A DNA stretch of 54,521 nucleotides from Verrucomicrobiia bacterium (GTDB lineage Bacteria; Verrucomicrobiota; Verrucomicrobiia; Limisphaerales; UBA8199): the NCBI GenBank assembly GCA_035946615.1, contig DASYZB010000142.1:1-54521 (forward strand), read 5' to 3'. Below are positions 1 to 7,342 of the stretch, one piece after another. The notes beneath the pieces are model-generated. The model was not told the origin of the DNA, searched no databases, and was given only the letters and a program-made list of their open reading frames with translations. The translations under genes and the position numbers were made by a program. How positions within the stretch are numbered: the stretch's first letter is position 1; each line of letters opens with the position of its first letter.

Positions 1-1035
1 TTCAATCTGCGAGTTCAAACTGCGCCCGGCATGCGGTTGCTCTTGGGGGTACTCAATCGACAAGCCGGTCGGCCGGCCACTCCCATTCACCTGCAACTTG
101 GCCTTAAAAACCCGACCAAGCCAGTCGGTTCCCTGAGTAGAGTTACCGGACCACTTCACAGTCGCTGGTCCAAGCGCTGGCAAACCCATGTTCAACACCC
201 TTGATGGCAGAACCAGAGGCAGAATAACAATCTCGGGAAAATGGTCAGAGCCGTCCGGAAGCGTGTCCAACGTCAACCATCCGTTGACGATGCGCCAGCA
301 ATCCTTGTCAAACCAACCGGCCGCAAGCGAATCGTAAACCTTGAAACCGGCGACCTGCTGGTTGTAATTGACGCTTCTGACATGTGACGCGAGAAGTTCC
401 TCCCGATTCAGCGCAATCTTCACAAAAAATGCGTTCTTCTGATACCGCATCTCCATCACCAAATTCCTCTCGAACGAACGACCCGCGTTGGCAATCTCGC
501 CGTTGAAAGCATCAAAGAGCAGCAAACGGTTCAACTTGGCCAAATCAGGCCCGACCAGCTTTTTGCCGAGCATTCCAGCGGCCTGCGGAGAAAGTCTTAC
601 TCGTGCGAACCGCTGGGTTTCGTACAGCGAGGTGCTGAAAATGGTGCTATTAATGTCTCGAACCAAAAGGTTCTGCAGTTCGGCCTGCGGCTTGGTACCG
701 TCATAGTTGGATAGTAACCGCGAGGCCATCCTGGATAAATTTGTCCGCAAATATTGGGAAATAGCGTCCGGCGGTTCCTTGAGCTTGTCGGCCAGCAAGG
801 TGATGTTCGTGATATCATGGTCCAGTAAGCCATACGAAGTTCCGCGAATGTGCACACGTGCTGTGAGACTTAGGATAATTGGCGGTGATTCCGTAAAGGA
901 TTTGAACGCCTTCACGTTCTCGGAATCACCCCCCGCAGCTTGGTCCATCCGAGAGGTCTCATCTGCGCCAGCCATGCGTACAGAGAGGACCATGAACGCC
1001 AAAACCAAACAAGAACCGCCGAACCAGACTCGCAT
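1..1035 (-). CDS. Secreted protein of unknown function, C-terminus beyond window
   Basis: An open reading frame of 345 codons runs without a stop from an ATG at 1035 off the left edge, so the protein is incomplete. The start is chosen because it is followed by a hydrophobic stretch of about 20 residues (MRVWFGGSCLVLAFMVLSV) ending near AGA, a plausible Sec signal peptide. The mature part is mixed, with an acidic N-terminal segment (residues 25-45), a central region rich in leucine and asparagine, and a later part with NGW and WLGRVFKAKL-like strands. I recognise no family or catalytic motif. It is convergent with nothing visible and lies 180 bp from the LuxR-type regulator, which is on the same strand upstream. 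An exported or periplasmic location is inferred from the signal peptide only. Confidence 0.7.
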   Translation of the reverse strand, partial: MRVWFGGSCLVLAFMVLSVRMAGADETSRMDQAAGGDSENVKAFKSFTESPPIILSLTARVHIRGTSYGLLDHDITNITLLADKLKEPPDAISQYLRTNLSRMASRLLSNYDGTKPQAELQNLLVRDINSTIFSTSLYETQRFARVRLSPQAAGMLGKKLVGPDLAKLNRLLLFDAFNGEIANAGRSFERNLVMEMRYQKNAFFVKIALNREELLASHVRSVNYNQQVAGFKVYDSLAAGWFDKDCWRIVNGWLTLDTLPDGSDHFPEIVILPLVLPSRVLNMGLPALGPATVKWSGNSTQGTDWLGRVFKAKLQVNGSGRPTGLSIEYPQEQPHAGRSLNSQIE

Positions 1036-1216
1036 GGAGCCCCGCGCCGTTCCGCACCCTTGAGTTCCCCGAGAAGGCGACCATCGGCGGCCGGACAAAG
1101 GCGGCGCTTGAATCCGAAAGCTCATCGCAACGCTCCCATAAAAGCACAGTCAGCGCCAGAGGTCGAGAGTCCAGAGGGGTTATTTTTGGGTTAGATTTTC
1201 AGCATTTCTGCTAGGG

Positions 1217-1930
1217 TTAGTGCAAAAAGCTTCTGATTGCTTGTGTCGCATCATGCGCGCCGAGCTTTTTAAATATCTTGACCAGATGCGCGTGAACGGT
1301 CTCGGCGGAGATGCCCATGCGTTTGCCAACTTCCTTATGATTTAGCCCCTCGGCCAGAAAGGCCATAACCTCCCTTTCCCGCGGGGTAAGACCAAGCTGG
1401 TCACCCCAGCGGCCCATACGATGGAGCCATCCGACGAGCACCCGCTCAGATTCTTTGCATAACACGAGTCGTCCGTGAGTTACCTGAGCGACTGCCATCG
1501 CCAAATCTGCCGTACCAACCGGTTTAACCAAACATCCCATTGCGCCGGCCATCAGGAGCGGCAGGATCGAACTCTCCTCTCCGGTGGGGACGAGCGCGAT
1601 AACCGGAATATCTTGAAACAAGCATCTGACCTTGCCGACAAATCTGGCCATTGAAGCCCCGCCCCTGGAGAAATCAACCAGCACAAGGGTGGGAGGAGGG
1701 GATTTTGGCTGGCGCAACACCTCGGACGGACTCGGATAGATCTCAAACGAGCCGGAAGGCGTCTGCCCCTTGACAACTTGCTCGATGGCAAGTCGCGTGC
1801 TTTGGTCAGCACTTGCGGCGATAACTCGCAAGGGCCTTGACGCGAGCCGAACGGCCTGCTTATGAAGCGCATCCACAGCAAAAAAAGAGCTTCTTAAGCA
1901 TGGCAAGGTACAATCAGATGTCAAGAGCAT
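1217..1930 (-). CDS. LuxR/NarL-type response regulator with degenerate receiver domain
   Basis: Two-domain transcription regulator. The N-terminal half has a CheY-like fold pattern: a central aspartate in LVLVDFSRGG could be the phosphorylation site and a conserved lysine is present in LVKPVG, but the acidic pair expected after the first strand is replaced by AASAD, so phosphorylation may be weak or absent. The C-terminal half is a typical LuxR helix-turn-helix: LTPREREVMAFLAEGLNHKEV, then GISAETVHAHLVKIFKKLG. The first ATG in frame is at 1987, but translation from there would read through four copies of an 8-bp repeat giving low-complexity sequence. The ATG at 1930 just after the repeat is preferred; neither has a convincing Shine-Dalgarno. 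It is divergent from the histidine kinase at 2192, and the two may form a regulatory pair (inference). Confidence 0.85.
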   Translation of the reverse strand: MLLTSDCTLPCLRSSFFAVDALHKQAVRLASRPLRVIAASADQSTRLAIEQVVKGQTPSGSFEIYPSPSEVLRQPKSPPPTLVLVDFSRGGASMARFVGKVRCLFQDIPVIALVPTGEESSILPLLMAGAMGCLVKPVGTADLAMAVAQVTHGRLVLCKESERVLVGWLHRMGRWGDQLGLTPREREVMAFLAEGLNHKEVGKRMGISAETVHAHLVKIFKKLGAHDATQAIRSFLH

Positions 1931-1935
1931 TTTAA

Positions 1936-1967
1936 TTGCCGTGTTGCCGTGTTGCCGTGTTGCCGTG
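1936..1967. repeat. Four perfect tandem copies of an 8-bp unit
   Basis: The unit TTGCCGTG occurs four times back to back on the plus strand, then continues as a degraded copy. It lies just upstream of the preferred start codon (1930) and inside the longer alternative reading frame (start 1987) of the LuxR-type regulator. Since 8 is not a multiple of 3, gain or loss of a unit would put the 1987 start out of frame and would change leader length for the 1930 start. This is the geometry of a slippage-prone, potentially phase-variable tract. Confidence 0.9.
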
Positions 1968-2191
1968 TGATTGCCAGTCTTCGCCATCGACTTGGGTCAG
2001 CCGGCGGTTTGGCCCTCCCAGCCGCCGGTGATAGCACGCGGCAGGCTTCCTCCGGCGTCTCCGACCGGCGTGGTTGCCGAGGTGTGCGGCAGCCGCCGTG
2101 CAGCAGGGTAGGATCTAACCCCGGATGATTTCGCCCGATCTGCCTTTATGCTACGGAGGGGAACGGATCGGACCGCCTTTGAGGAGGGCTG

Positions 2192-3793
2192 ATGAGCATT
2201 ATAAGACCTGATTTAACCTTCGAACTTTCAAACCTGAAGCCGGGCGAGCATCTTTGCTTGTTTTACGAGAAAGAGCCTGCCGAGCAACTGCCGGTCCTGG
2301 TTCCCTACATCCACGAAGGCCTCGCCCGCGATGAACAGGTCATCTATATCGCCGATGACCAGCCTGTCGAGCAACTCTCGTCGGACCTCGAGCACAATGG
2401 CATCGACGTTGCCGCAGCGCGCGCCAAGGATCGCCTGAGACTTTGGACACGCGCGGAATGGCGCCAGCCGGGCGCTCTTGATGCTTCCAAAAAGGCCCGC
2501 CAGGTTCGTGCCCTGATTGATGAGGCAGCGGCGGCTGGGTTTAAGGGGATTCGCTTTGCGGTGGAAATGACCTGGATACTCGGCCCGTCGATTAGCGCCG
2601 GGGAACTGGAGCTCTGGGAGGCCATGCTCAACGAATTGCTTTTGCGCGAATTCCCTTCGCGCATGATTTGTCAGTACAATCTCTCATGGCTGGGGCCCGA
2701 GATTCTGCTGGCAGCCCTTCACACCCATCCGGTGGCGGTCCTGGGAGAGGAATTCTGCCGGAATTGGTTTTACCGGGCTCCATTAATCCTCGGCAGTCAT
2801 AACAGGGCCTCTGAACCAAGCAGTTTGGCGAGTCCCATTGCCGGAGAACGCATCAGCCCGGCGGCTGAGTTGGATTGGATGACTCTGCAATTACGGAGCG
2901 CGCGGGAAACCGAAAAACAACGCGAAGAGCTGGTTCGTTCGCGGATGGAATTGGCCGAGGCGGAGCGGGGCCGGGCGCAACTGGCCAGGCTAAATGAGGC
3001 CCTGGAACAGCGCGTGCAGGAGCGCACGGCGTCTCTGCGTGAGGCCCTTAGGCAGATGGAGGAGTTTTCTTACAGCATCTCGCACGACCTGCGCGCCCCG
3101 TTGCGCGCGATGCAAGGTTTTGCAAAGGCCGTTCAAGAAGATTACAGCGAGCGATTGGATGGGCGGGGCAGAGAGTTCCTCGAGTGCATTGTTCGCAGCA
3201 GCCTGAGGATGGACCGGCTCATTCAGGACATTCTGAGCTACAGCCGGCTTGGCCGCCTCGGGCCACAGCTCTGTCCAGTGGCTCTGGATTCCTTCGCGCG
3301 CGAACTCGTCGGCCAATTTGCCAAATTGCACGCCCCACACGCGCGCATCACCCTCGATCGCCCATTGCTGCCCGTGCTCGGCCATGAGTCGTCCCTGAGC
3401 CAGGTGCTCTCGAACCTGCTTCACAACTCGGTTAAATTCGTCGCCAGCGGCATTGCGCCGCGCGTGCGGCTTTGGACCGAATTGCGGGGCGAGCGCGTGC
3501 GCCTATGGGTTGAGGACAATGGGATTGGGATTAAGCCAGCGCACCAGGGACGGTTATTCCGGCTATTCGTGCGACTCCACTCGCAGGAGAAGTTCGAGGG
3601 CACCGGCCTGGGGCTGGCTATCGTGCGCAGGTCAGTGGAAAAAATGGGCGGCACGGTGGGGGTTGAGTCCGATGGCCGCACAGGCAGCCGCTTCTGGATC
3701 GAATTGCCTGCGGCAGAGCGCGGGCCTCAATGCACAACCCACCCGGAACCGAGGCCGCTGCATCGCAATTCTCCGGCACCAGTTCAATTTTAA
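2192..3793 (+). CDS. Sensor histidine kinase with MEDS sensory domain
   Basis: Cytoplasmic sensor kinase of 533 residues. Residues about 10-175 match the MEDS domain (known from methanogen/methylotroph sensors and DcmR): it opens with LKPGEHLCLFYE and has IYIADDQPVEQL. A charged coiled coil follows (about 235-290, ETEKQREELVRSRMELAEAE). The dimerisation/phosphoacceptor domain has SISHDLRAPLRAM with His298, and the ATPase domain shows an N box (NLLHNSVKF), G1 (VEDNGIGI) and G2 (GTGLGLAIV). There is no membrane segment, so the signal is probably cytoplasmic. A good ribosome site (gaggagg) sits 4 bases before the ATG. It is divergent from the LuxR-type regulator, a likely but unproven partner. 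Its TAA shares TTAA with the stop of the convergent alginate-lyase gene. Confidence 0.93.
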   Translation: MSIIRPDLTFELSNLKPGEHLCLFYEKEPAEQLPVLVPYIHEGLARDEQVIYIADDQPVEQLSSDLEHNGIDVAAARAKDRLRLWTRAEWRQPGALDASKKARQVRALIDEAAAAGFKGIRFAVEMTWILGPSISAGELELWEAMLNELLLREFPSRMICQYNLSWLGPEILLAALHTHPVAVLGEEFCRNWFYRAPLILGSHNRASEPSSLASPIAGERISPAAELDWMTLQLRSARETEKQREELVRSRMELAEAERGRAQLARLNEALEQRVQERTASLREALRQMEEFSYSISHDLRAPLRAMQGFAKAVQEDYSERLDGRGREFLECIVRSSLRMDRLIQDILSYSRLGRLGPQLCPVALDSFARELVGQFAKLHAPHARITLDRPLLPVLGHESSLSQVLSNLLHNSVKFVASGIAPRVRLWTELRGERVRLWVEDNGIGIKPAHQGRLFRLFVRLHSQEKFEGTGLGLAIVRRSVEKMGGTVGVESDGRTGSRFWIELPAAERGPQCTTHPEPRPLHRNSPAPVQF

Positions 3794-5007
3794 TTTTGCG
3801 GCCCAACGGATGGGCATAGGAGTTGGAAGCGGCTCGAATCGGCGCCGGGGAGCTTATGAAGGAGCGCCTCGAAGACGGGATCGCCGTAAGCGAGGGCGGC
3901 CTGGCGCAGGAGCGGTGCGAAATCAGCGGCGTTGATGCGGCGGATTTGCTGGTAAGGCCAGGGCTTTGCGCCCGGGCCAATGAAGGGCAGCAGGAAATCG
4001 AGCGCCTTGCGCATCGAGCGTCCATCCGGGGTTTGGTAATGCCACAAATCCACGGCTGTATATTGGGCGAGGGTGGCCAATTCGAACAGGGCCTCGGTAT
4101 TGAACCGGCAATACCCCAGCGACGCCGTGCGGGCCAACTCGCGGGGCTGCCGGCCATCCGGCAAAATTGGGGCGGCGATGCGCTTTTCTTTTGCCGCCTC
4201 GGCCACTGCGCGCGCGAGTTTCGTTTTGCCCAGCACCAGGGCCAGGCGGACCACCAGGGCGTCATAAAATGTGCCGTGGTTATTGCGCGCGGCGGCCTCG
4301 GCGCGCCCGTTCTTGCTGGTCAACAGCCAATCGAGAAACGAATTGAGCCACACCTTGAGGGCGGCATCGGACTGGGCGGTCCAGGCCGGGGAACCGGCGA
4401 GCAACTGGGCGGCGTCGGCGGCCTGGGCAATGCCGCGCGCCTCGATAATGCCCGTGCCGCGCCCCTCGGTGATGCCGGGGACGGCTTGGGCGTAGTTGAA
4501 GTTGGGGTTCATCCGGGTGGCTGGGTCGAGGAACCATGCGCGCAGGCAGAGCGCCGCGCACTGGGCGTAGGCCTCATTCCCGGTGAAGTAATAAGCCAGG
4601 GCGAGGGTCTCGACCAAGCCGCCCATGCGGCCAATCGAGCGGTGGTCGAAGGCGCCGCCACGGGTGTGCGGGTTGACCCGGCCATCGTGGCGGATGTAAG
4701 GCAGGCCGTTCGAGCTTGCCGGGTCGGGCCAAAAATAAGGGCCGACGCTAAGGTAATCGTGTTTGTCACCGCTGGGTGGGAGCGAGGTTTTATCCATCAC
4801 GGAAGGCGGGTGGACCTCGAGCGCGCGGTGGGCGTCCAGCTTGAGTTTCTCGATGGCGAGGGCGAGGGAGGGGTCGCCGCGAGCCAACCGCGATTTGGTT
4901 TCCAGGAGGGCCCCGGGCGCCGCGCCGAAAAAGGCGGGGGCGGGCTGGGCGGCGCAAGCAGCGAGCGCGATGAAAAGGGCGATAAGAAAAACGGCAGAGG
5001 AACGCAT
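3790..5007 (-). CDS. Alginate lyase family (PL5-like) lipoprotein
   Basis: Predicted secreted lipoprotein of about 405 residues in the alginate_lyase (PF05426) superfamily, which cleaves uronic-acid polysaccharides by beta-elimination in an alpha/alpha barrel. Supporting motifs: SVGPYFWPDP near the start of the mature protein, ARNNHGTFYDA (the NNH...Y active-site region), and the helical stretches around RMGGLVETLALAYYFTG and LPDGRQPREL. The start at 5007 is preferred to the ATG at 5148 because it begins directly with a lipoprotein signal (MRSSAVFLIALFIALAAC), with Cys18 as the lipidation site. The C-terminus is ordinary and the length is normal. It converges on the histidine kinase with a 4-bp overlap. 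The real substrate could be another poly-uronide. It is the only visible polysaccharide lyase, so a catabolic role is inferred from family membership. Confidence 0.87.
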   Translation of the reverse strand: MRSSAVFLIALFIALAACAAQPAPAFFGAAPGALLETKSRLARGDPSLALAIEKLKLDAHRALEVHPPSVMDKTSLPPSGDKHDYLSVGPYFWPDPASSNGLPYIRHDGRVNPHTRGGAFDHRSIGRMGGLVETLALAYYFTGNEAYAQCAALCLRAWFLDPATRMNPNFNYAQAVPGITEGRGTGIIEARGIAQAADAAQLLAGSPAWTAQSDAALKVWLNSFLDWLLTSKNGRAEAAARNNHGTFYDALVVRLALVLGKTKLARAVAEAAKEKRIAAPILPDGRQPRELARTASLGYCRFNTEALFELATLAQYTAVDLWHYQTPDGRSMRKALDFLLPFIGPGAKPWPYQQIRRINAADFAPLLRQAALAYGDPVFEALLHKLPGADSSRFQLLCPSVGPQN

Positions 5008-5266
5008 TGGCGTGCGCCCGTACCGGGCGCGGCAAGCTCCAAAGTACGCAGACACTGGAGAGGCATAATTGTTAGTGGCCGCGAGCGCAAGGCAGGAAAC
5101 CGTTGAAAATTGAAAACGGTTTTCTTTGCCACTCGGACTCGCCGACACCCCGCTGAAGCGACCCTGAAGCGGGGGTGTGTAATGAGTCGCACTGCCCTGA
5201 AGAATTCTGTCGTGCGTTCATTAGCGTTTTACGGTGTTACGGGGTTAGCGGTTCGAAAATAGGCCG

Positions 5267-5295
5267 TTGACATAGATGGCAGGTTCTGGTTTATT
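5267..5295 (+). promoter_or_regulatory. Candidate sigma-70 promoter for rplU-rpmA
   Basis: A perfect -35 hexamer TTGACA (5267-5272) is followed by a 17-bp spacer and TTTATT (5290-5295; 4 of 6 consensus). It would start transcription about 25 bp before the rplU ATG, leaving a short leader. The preceding gene is on the opposite strand, so a promoter is expected here. Confidence 0.6.
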
Positions 5296-5325
5296 CACTG
5301 CCCCCATTTTGGCGGGAACTTTTTT

Positions 5326-5640
5326 ATGTACGCAGTCTTAGAAACAGGAAGCAAACAGTACCGTGTCACCGCGGGTGATACGGTCCAAATCGAGCGGCTC
5401 GACATCGAAGCCGGGCAGCCGGTGACTTTTGACCGGGTCCTGTTGCTCAATAACGAGGGCAAGCTCTCCGTCGGCGCTCCAACCATCGCTAATGCCACGG
5501 TCGTGGCTGATGTGGTCGAGCATATCCGGGGCGAAAAGAAAATTGCCTTTAAGATGAAACGGCGCAAAGGTTATCATAAAACCATCGGCCATCGGCAGGA
5601 ACTGACGCTCGTGAAAATCAAAGAGATCAAAAGCCAATAA
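5326..5640 (+). CDS. rplU: 50S ribosomal protein L21
   Basis: L21 binds 23S rRNA in the large subunit. The 104-residue protein has the standard length and family signatures: MYAVLETGSKQYRV at the N-terminus, VTFDRVLLL, and the C-terminal KMKRRKGYHKTIGHRQELT motif used for rRNA contact. It begins a plus-strand run with rpmA (48 bp downstream) and obg, the conserved rplU-rpmA-obg order of many bacteria. A candidate promoter lies at 5267-5295. The Shine-Dalgarno is weak (gcggga) with a T-rich gap before the ATG. Nothing in the sequence suggests loss of function. Confidence 0.99.
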   Translation: MYAVLETGSKQYRVTAGDTVQIERLDIEAGQPVTFDRVLLLNNEGKLSVGAPTIANATVVADVVEHIRGEKKIAFKMKRRKGYHKTIGHRQELTLVKIKEIKSQ

Positions 5641-5688
5641 ACGTCCCTGCTGCCACAGCCGGCAGTCACATCCCATTTTCCAGATTTT

Positions 5689-5979
5689 ATGGCACATAAG
5701 AAAGGTCAAGGCAGCGTCCGTAACGGACGCGACAGCGTCAGCAAACGGCTTGGGGTCAAGCGGTATGGAGGCGAGGCGGTCACCGCCGGCAGCATCCTGG
5801 TCCGCCAGCGCGGCACTAAATTCGTTGCCGGAAAAAATGTTGGGACCGGACGGGATTGGACGCTCTATGCGTTAGCTGATGGGAAGGTTAATTTTGATAA
5901 GGACGGGCGCCGCGTGAATGTCAAAGCGGAAACCGTGGGTGCCGCGAAGGAACCAGCGGCTGGACCGGCTGCGGGGTAA
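5689..5979 (+). CDS. rpmA: 50S ribosomal protein L27
   Basis: L27 sits near the peptidyl transferase centre. Family features are clear: the N-terminal [28 protein letters not shown], and [12 protein letters not shown] followed by [15 protein letters not shown]. The 96-residue length is slightly longer than usual because of an Ala/Pro/Gly tail (EPAAGPAAG). The N-terminus begins directly with the mature MAHKKG type, without the cleaved extension found in Firmicutes. It lies between rplU and obg on the same strand. The 182 bp to obg contain an inverted repeat of a dispersed element, so obg may be partly uncoupled. Confidence 0.98.
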   Translation: MAHKKGQGSVRNGRDSVSKRLGVKRYGGEAVTAGSILVRQRGTKFVAGKNVGTGRDWTLYALADGKVNFDKDGRRVNVKAETVGAAKEPAAGPAAG

Positions 5980-6017
5980 GCCTGGATCAACGAAGCAACG
6001 AGCCGTCATTCCTGAGT

Positions 6018-6106
6018 GTAGGAGACGACGTAAGGAGTCTCTGATTAGCAACTTCCGGTGAGGCAAAGGCGGCGGCAGTCAATCTTGATCATACGTCGTC
6101 TCCTGC
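6018..6106. repeat. Inverted pair of a dispersed 15-bp element between rpmA and obg
   Basis: GTAGGAGACGACGTA (6018-6032) is matched in inverted orientation by TACGTCGTCTCCTGC (6092-6106), 14 of 15 positions complementary, separated by 59 bp. The first arm runs into AAGGAGTCTCT, so GAGAC (6022-6026) and GTCTC (6037-6041) can also form a small internal hairpin. A third copy with the same AAGGAGTCTCT tail lies at 44249-44277, also intergenic after an operon. This looks like a dispersed intergenic repeat family of this genome. Confidence 0.8.
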
Positions 6107-6161
6107 AAAGGTTTGGAACCGACCTTGTCATTGGCCCTGCTTTTCTCTTTGGCCCTTTCGG

Positions 6162-7334
6162 ATGTTTATCGATGAAATAAAAGTTTATGCCCGAGCCGGC
6201 CATGGCGGCAAAGGCTGCGTGGCCTTTCAACGGGAAAAGTACCGGCCGAAAGGCGGTCCGAGCGGTGGTAACGGCGGGCGCGGAGGAGACGTTATCCTGG
6301 AGGCCGACCACGACCTCAATAATCTGATAGCCCAATACTATCAGCCCCGCCTCATTGCGCAGGAAGGCGAGGGGGGCATGGGCAAGGGCATGGACGGCCA
6401 CGCGGGCAAGGACCTGCTGATCAAAGTCCCCTGCGGCACCCTGGTTTGGCGATTGCCCGGCAGTACGGCCCCTGAATCTGAACCGGATCCACCCGATTCC
6501 TCCAGCCCAGCCTCTTTTCGCGCCAGCTCCAGCCGCCGCGGGCTATTGCGCACCGGCGCCAGCGCCCGGGCCATCGAGGTGGACCTCGAAGAACAGGCCG
6601 CTCCCTCGCCGGCTTCTCTCTCATTGAAATCAAAAGGGGACCTGGCCGTCGACCTGACCGCCCATGGCCAGCGCTTTGTTCTGGCTAAGGGCGGACGGGG
6701 CGGTTTGGGGAACCGCAATTTTGCTACCGCCGCCCGCCAGACGCCCCGATTCGCTCAGCCGGGCGAACCCGGCGAAGAAGGCGATTTCCTTTTCGAATTG
6801 CGGATTATCGCCGATGTCGGTCTGGTGGGCTACCCCAATGCGGGCAAATCCACCTTGCTGACCGCCATCTCCCACGCGCGCCCTAAAGTCGCCCCCTACC
6901 CCTTCACCACCTTGCACCCTCAAATCGGCATCGTCGAATTCCCGGACTTTCATCGCCTTACGGTATGCGATGTGCCGGGCCTTATCGAAGGCGCTCACCG
7001 CAACGTGGGCCTGGGACACGAATTCTTGCGACACATCGAACGATGCAAACTCCTCGTGACCTTGATCGATATGGCCGCCCAGGATGGCCGCGCGCCGTGG
7101 GACGACTACAAAAACTTGCTCAACGAACTCGAACTCTACGACCCCGCCCTGCTGGAAAAGCCGCGCCTGGTGGTCGCCAATAAAATGGACGAGCCCGCCG
7201 CCGAGGCGAATCTCAAAACATTCAAACGCCATATCCGCAAAACGCCGGTGCTGCCCATCGCGGCGGCCTTCGACCAGGGAATCGAGCAATTTAAAGAAAT
7301 TCTTAGAGAAAGGCTTAGTGGGGATCCTCAGTAA
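6162..7334 (+). CDS. obgE: GTPase Obg/CgtA with an unusual insertion in the Obg fold
   Basis: Essential ribosome-associated GTPase acting in 50S maturation and stress control. It starts with MFIDEIKVYARAGHGGKGCV and has the glycine-rich Obg turns (GGPSGGNGGRGGDV). Its GTPase domain has G1 GYPNAGKST (about residue 223), G3 DVPGLIEGAH and G4 NKMD. The protein has no long C-terminal extension. Odd point: between GTLVW and DLTAHGQ there are about 65 residues where the family normally has about 10. The extra part is Pro/Ser/Arg rich (for example PDPPDSSSPASFRASSSRR) and covers roughly 6434-6640. It stays in frame and all GTPase motifs are intact, so the protein is probably functional. It follows rpmA by 182 bp and precedes hypF by 8 bp. 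Confidence 0.95.
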   Translation: MFIDEIKVYARAGHGGKGCVAFQREKYRPKGGPSGGNGGRGGDVILEADHDLNNLIAQYYQPRLIAQEGEGGMGKGMDGHAGKDLLIKVPCGTLVWRLPGSTAPESEPDPPDSSSPASFRASSSRRGLLRTGASARAIEVDLEEQAAPSPASLSLKSKGDLAVDLTAHGQRFVLAKGGRGGLGNRNFATAARQTPRFAQPGEPGEEGDFLFELRIIADVGLVGYPNAGKSTLLTAISHARPKVAPYPFTTLHPQIGIVEFPDFHRLTVCDVPGLIEGAHRNVGLGHEFLRHIERCKLLVTLIDMAAQDGRAPWDDYKNLLNELELYDPALLEKPRLVVANKMDEPAAEANLKTFKRHIRKTPVLPIAAAFDQGIEQFKEILRERLSGDPQ

Positions 7335-7342
7335 CGAGACCC

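Noticed and set aside
1988-2191. GC-rich leader before the histidine kinase as a cobalamin-type riboswitch
   Set aside because: Some GCC-rich hairpins can be drawn but the conserved B12-box sequence is absent.
3823-5106. A 427-codon plus-strand open frame opposite the alginate-lyase gene
   Set aside because: High-GC shadow; the minus strand has family motifs and a lipoprotein signal, while the plus frame shows only Gly/Ala/Arg-rich sequence.
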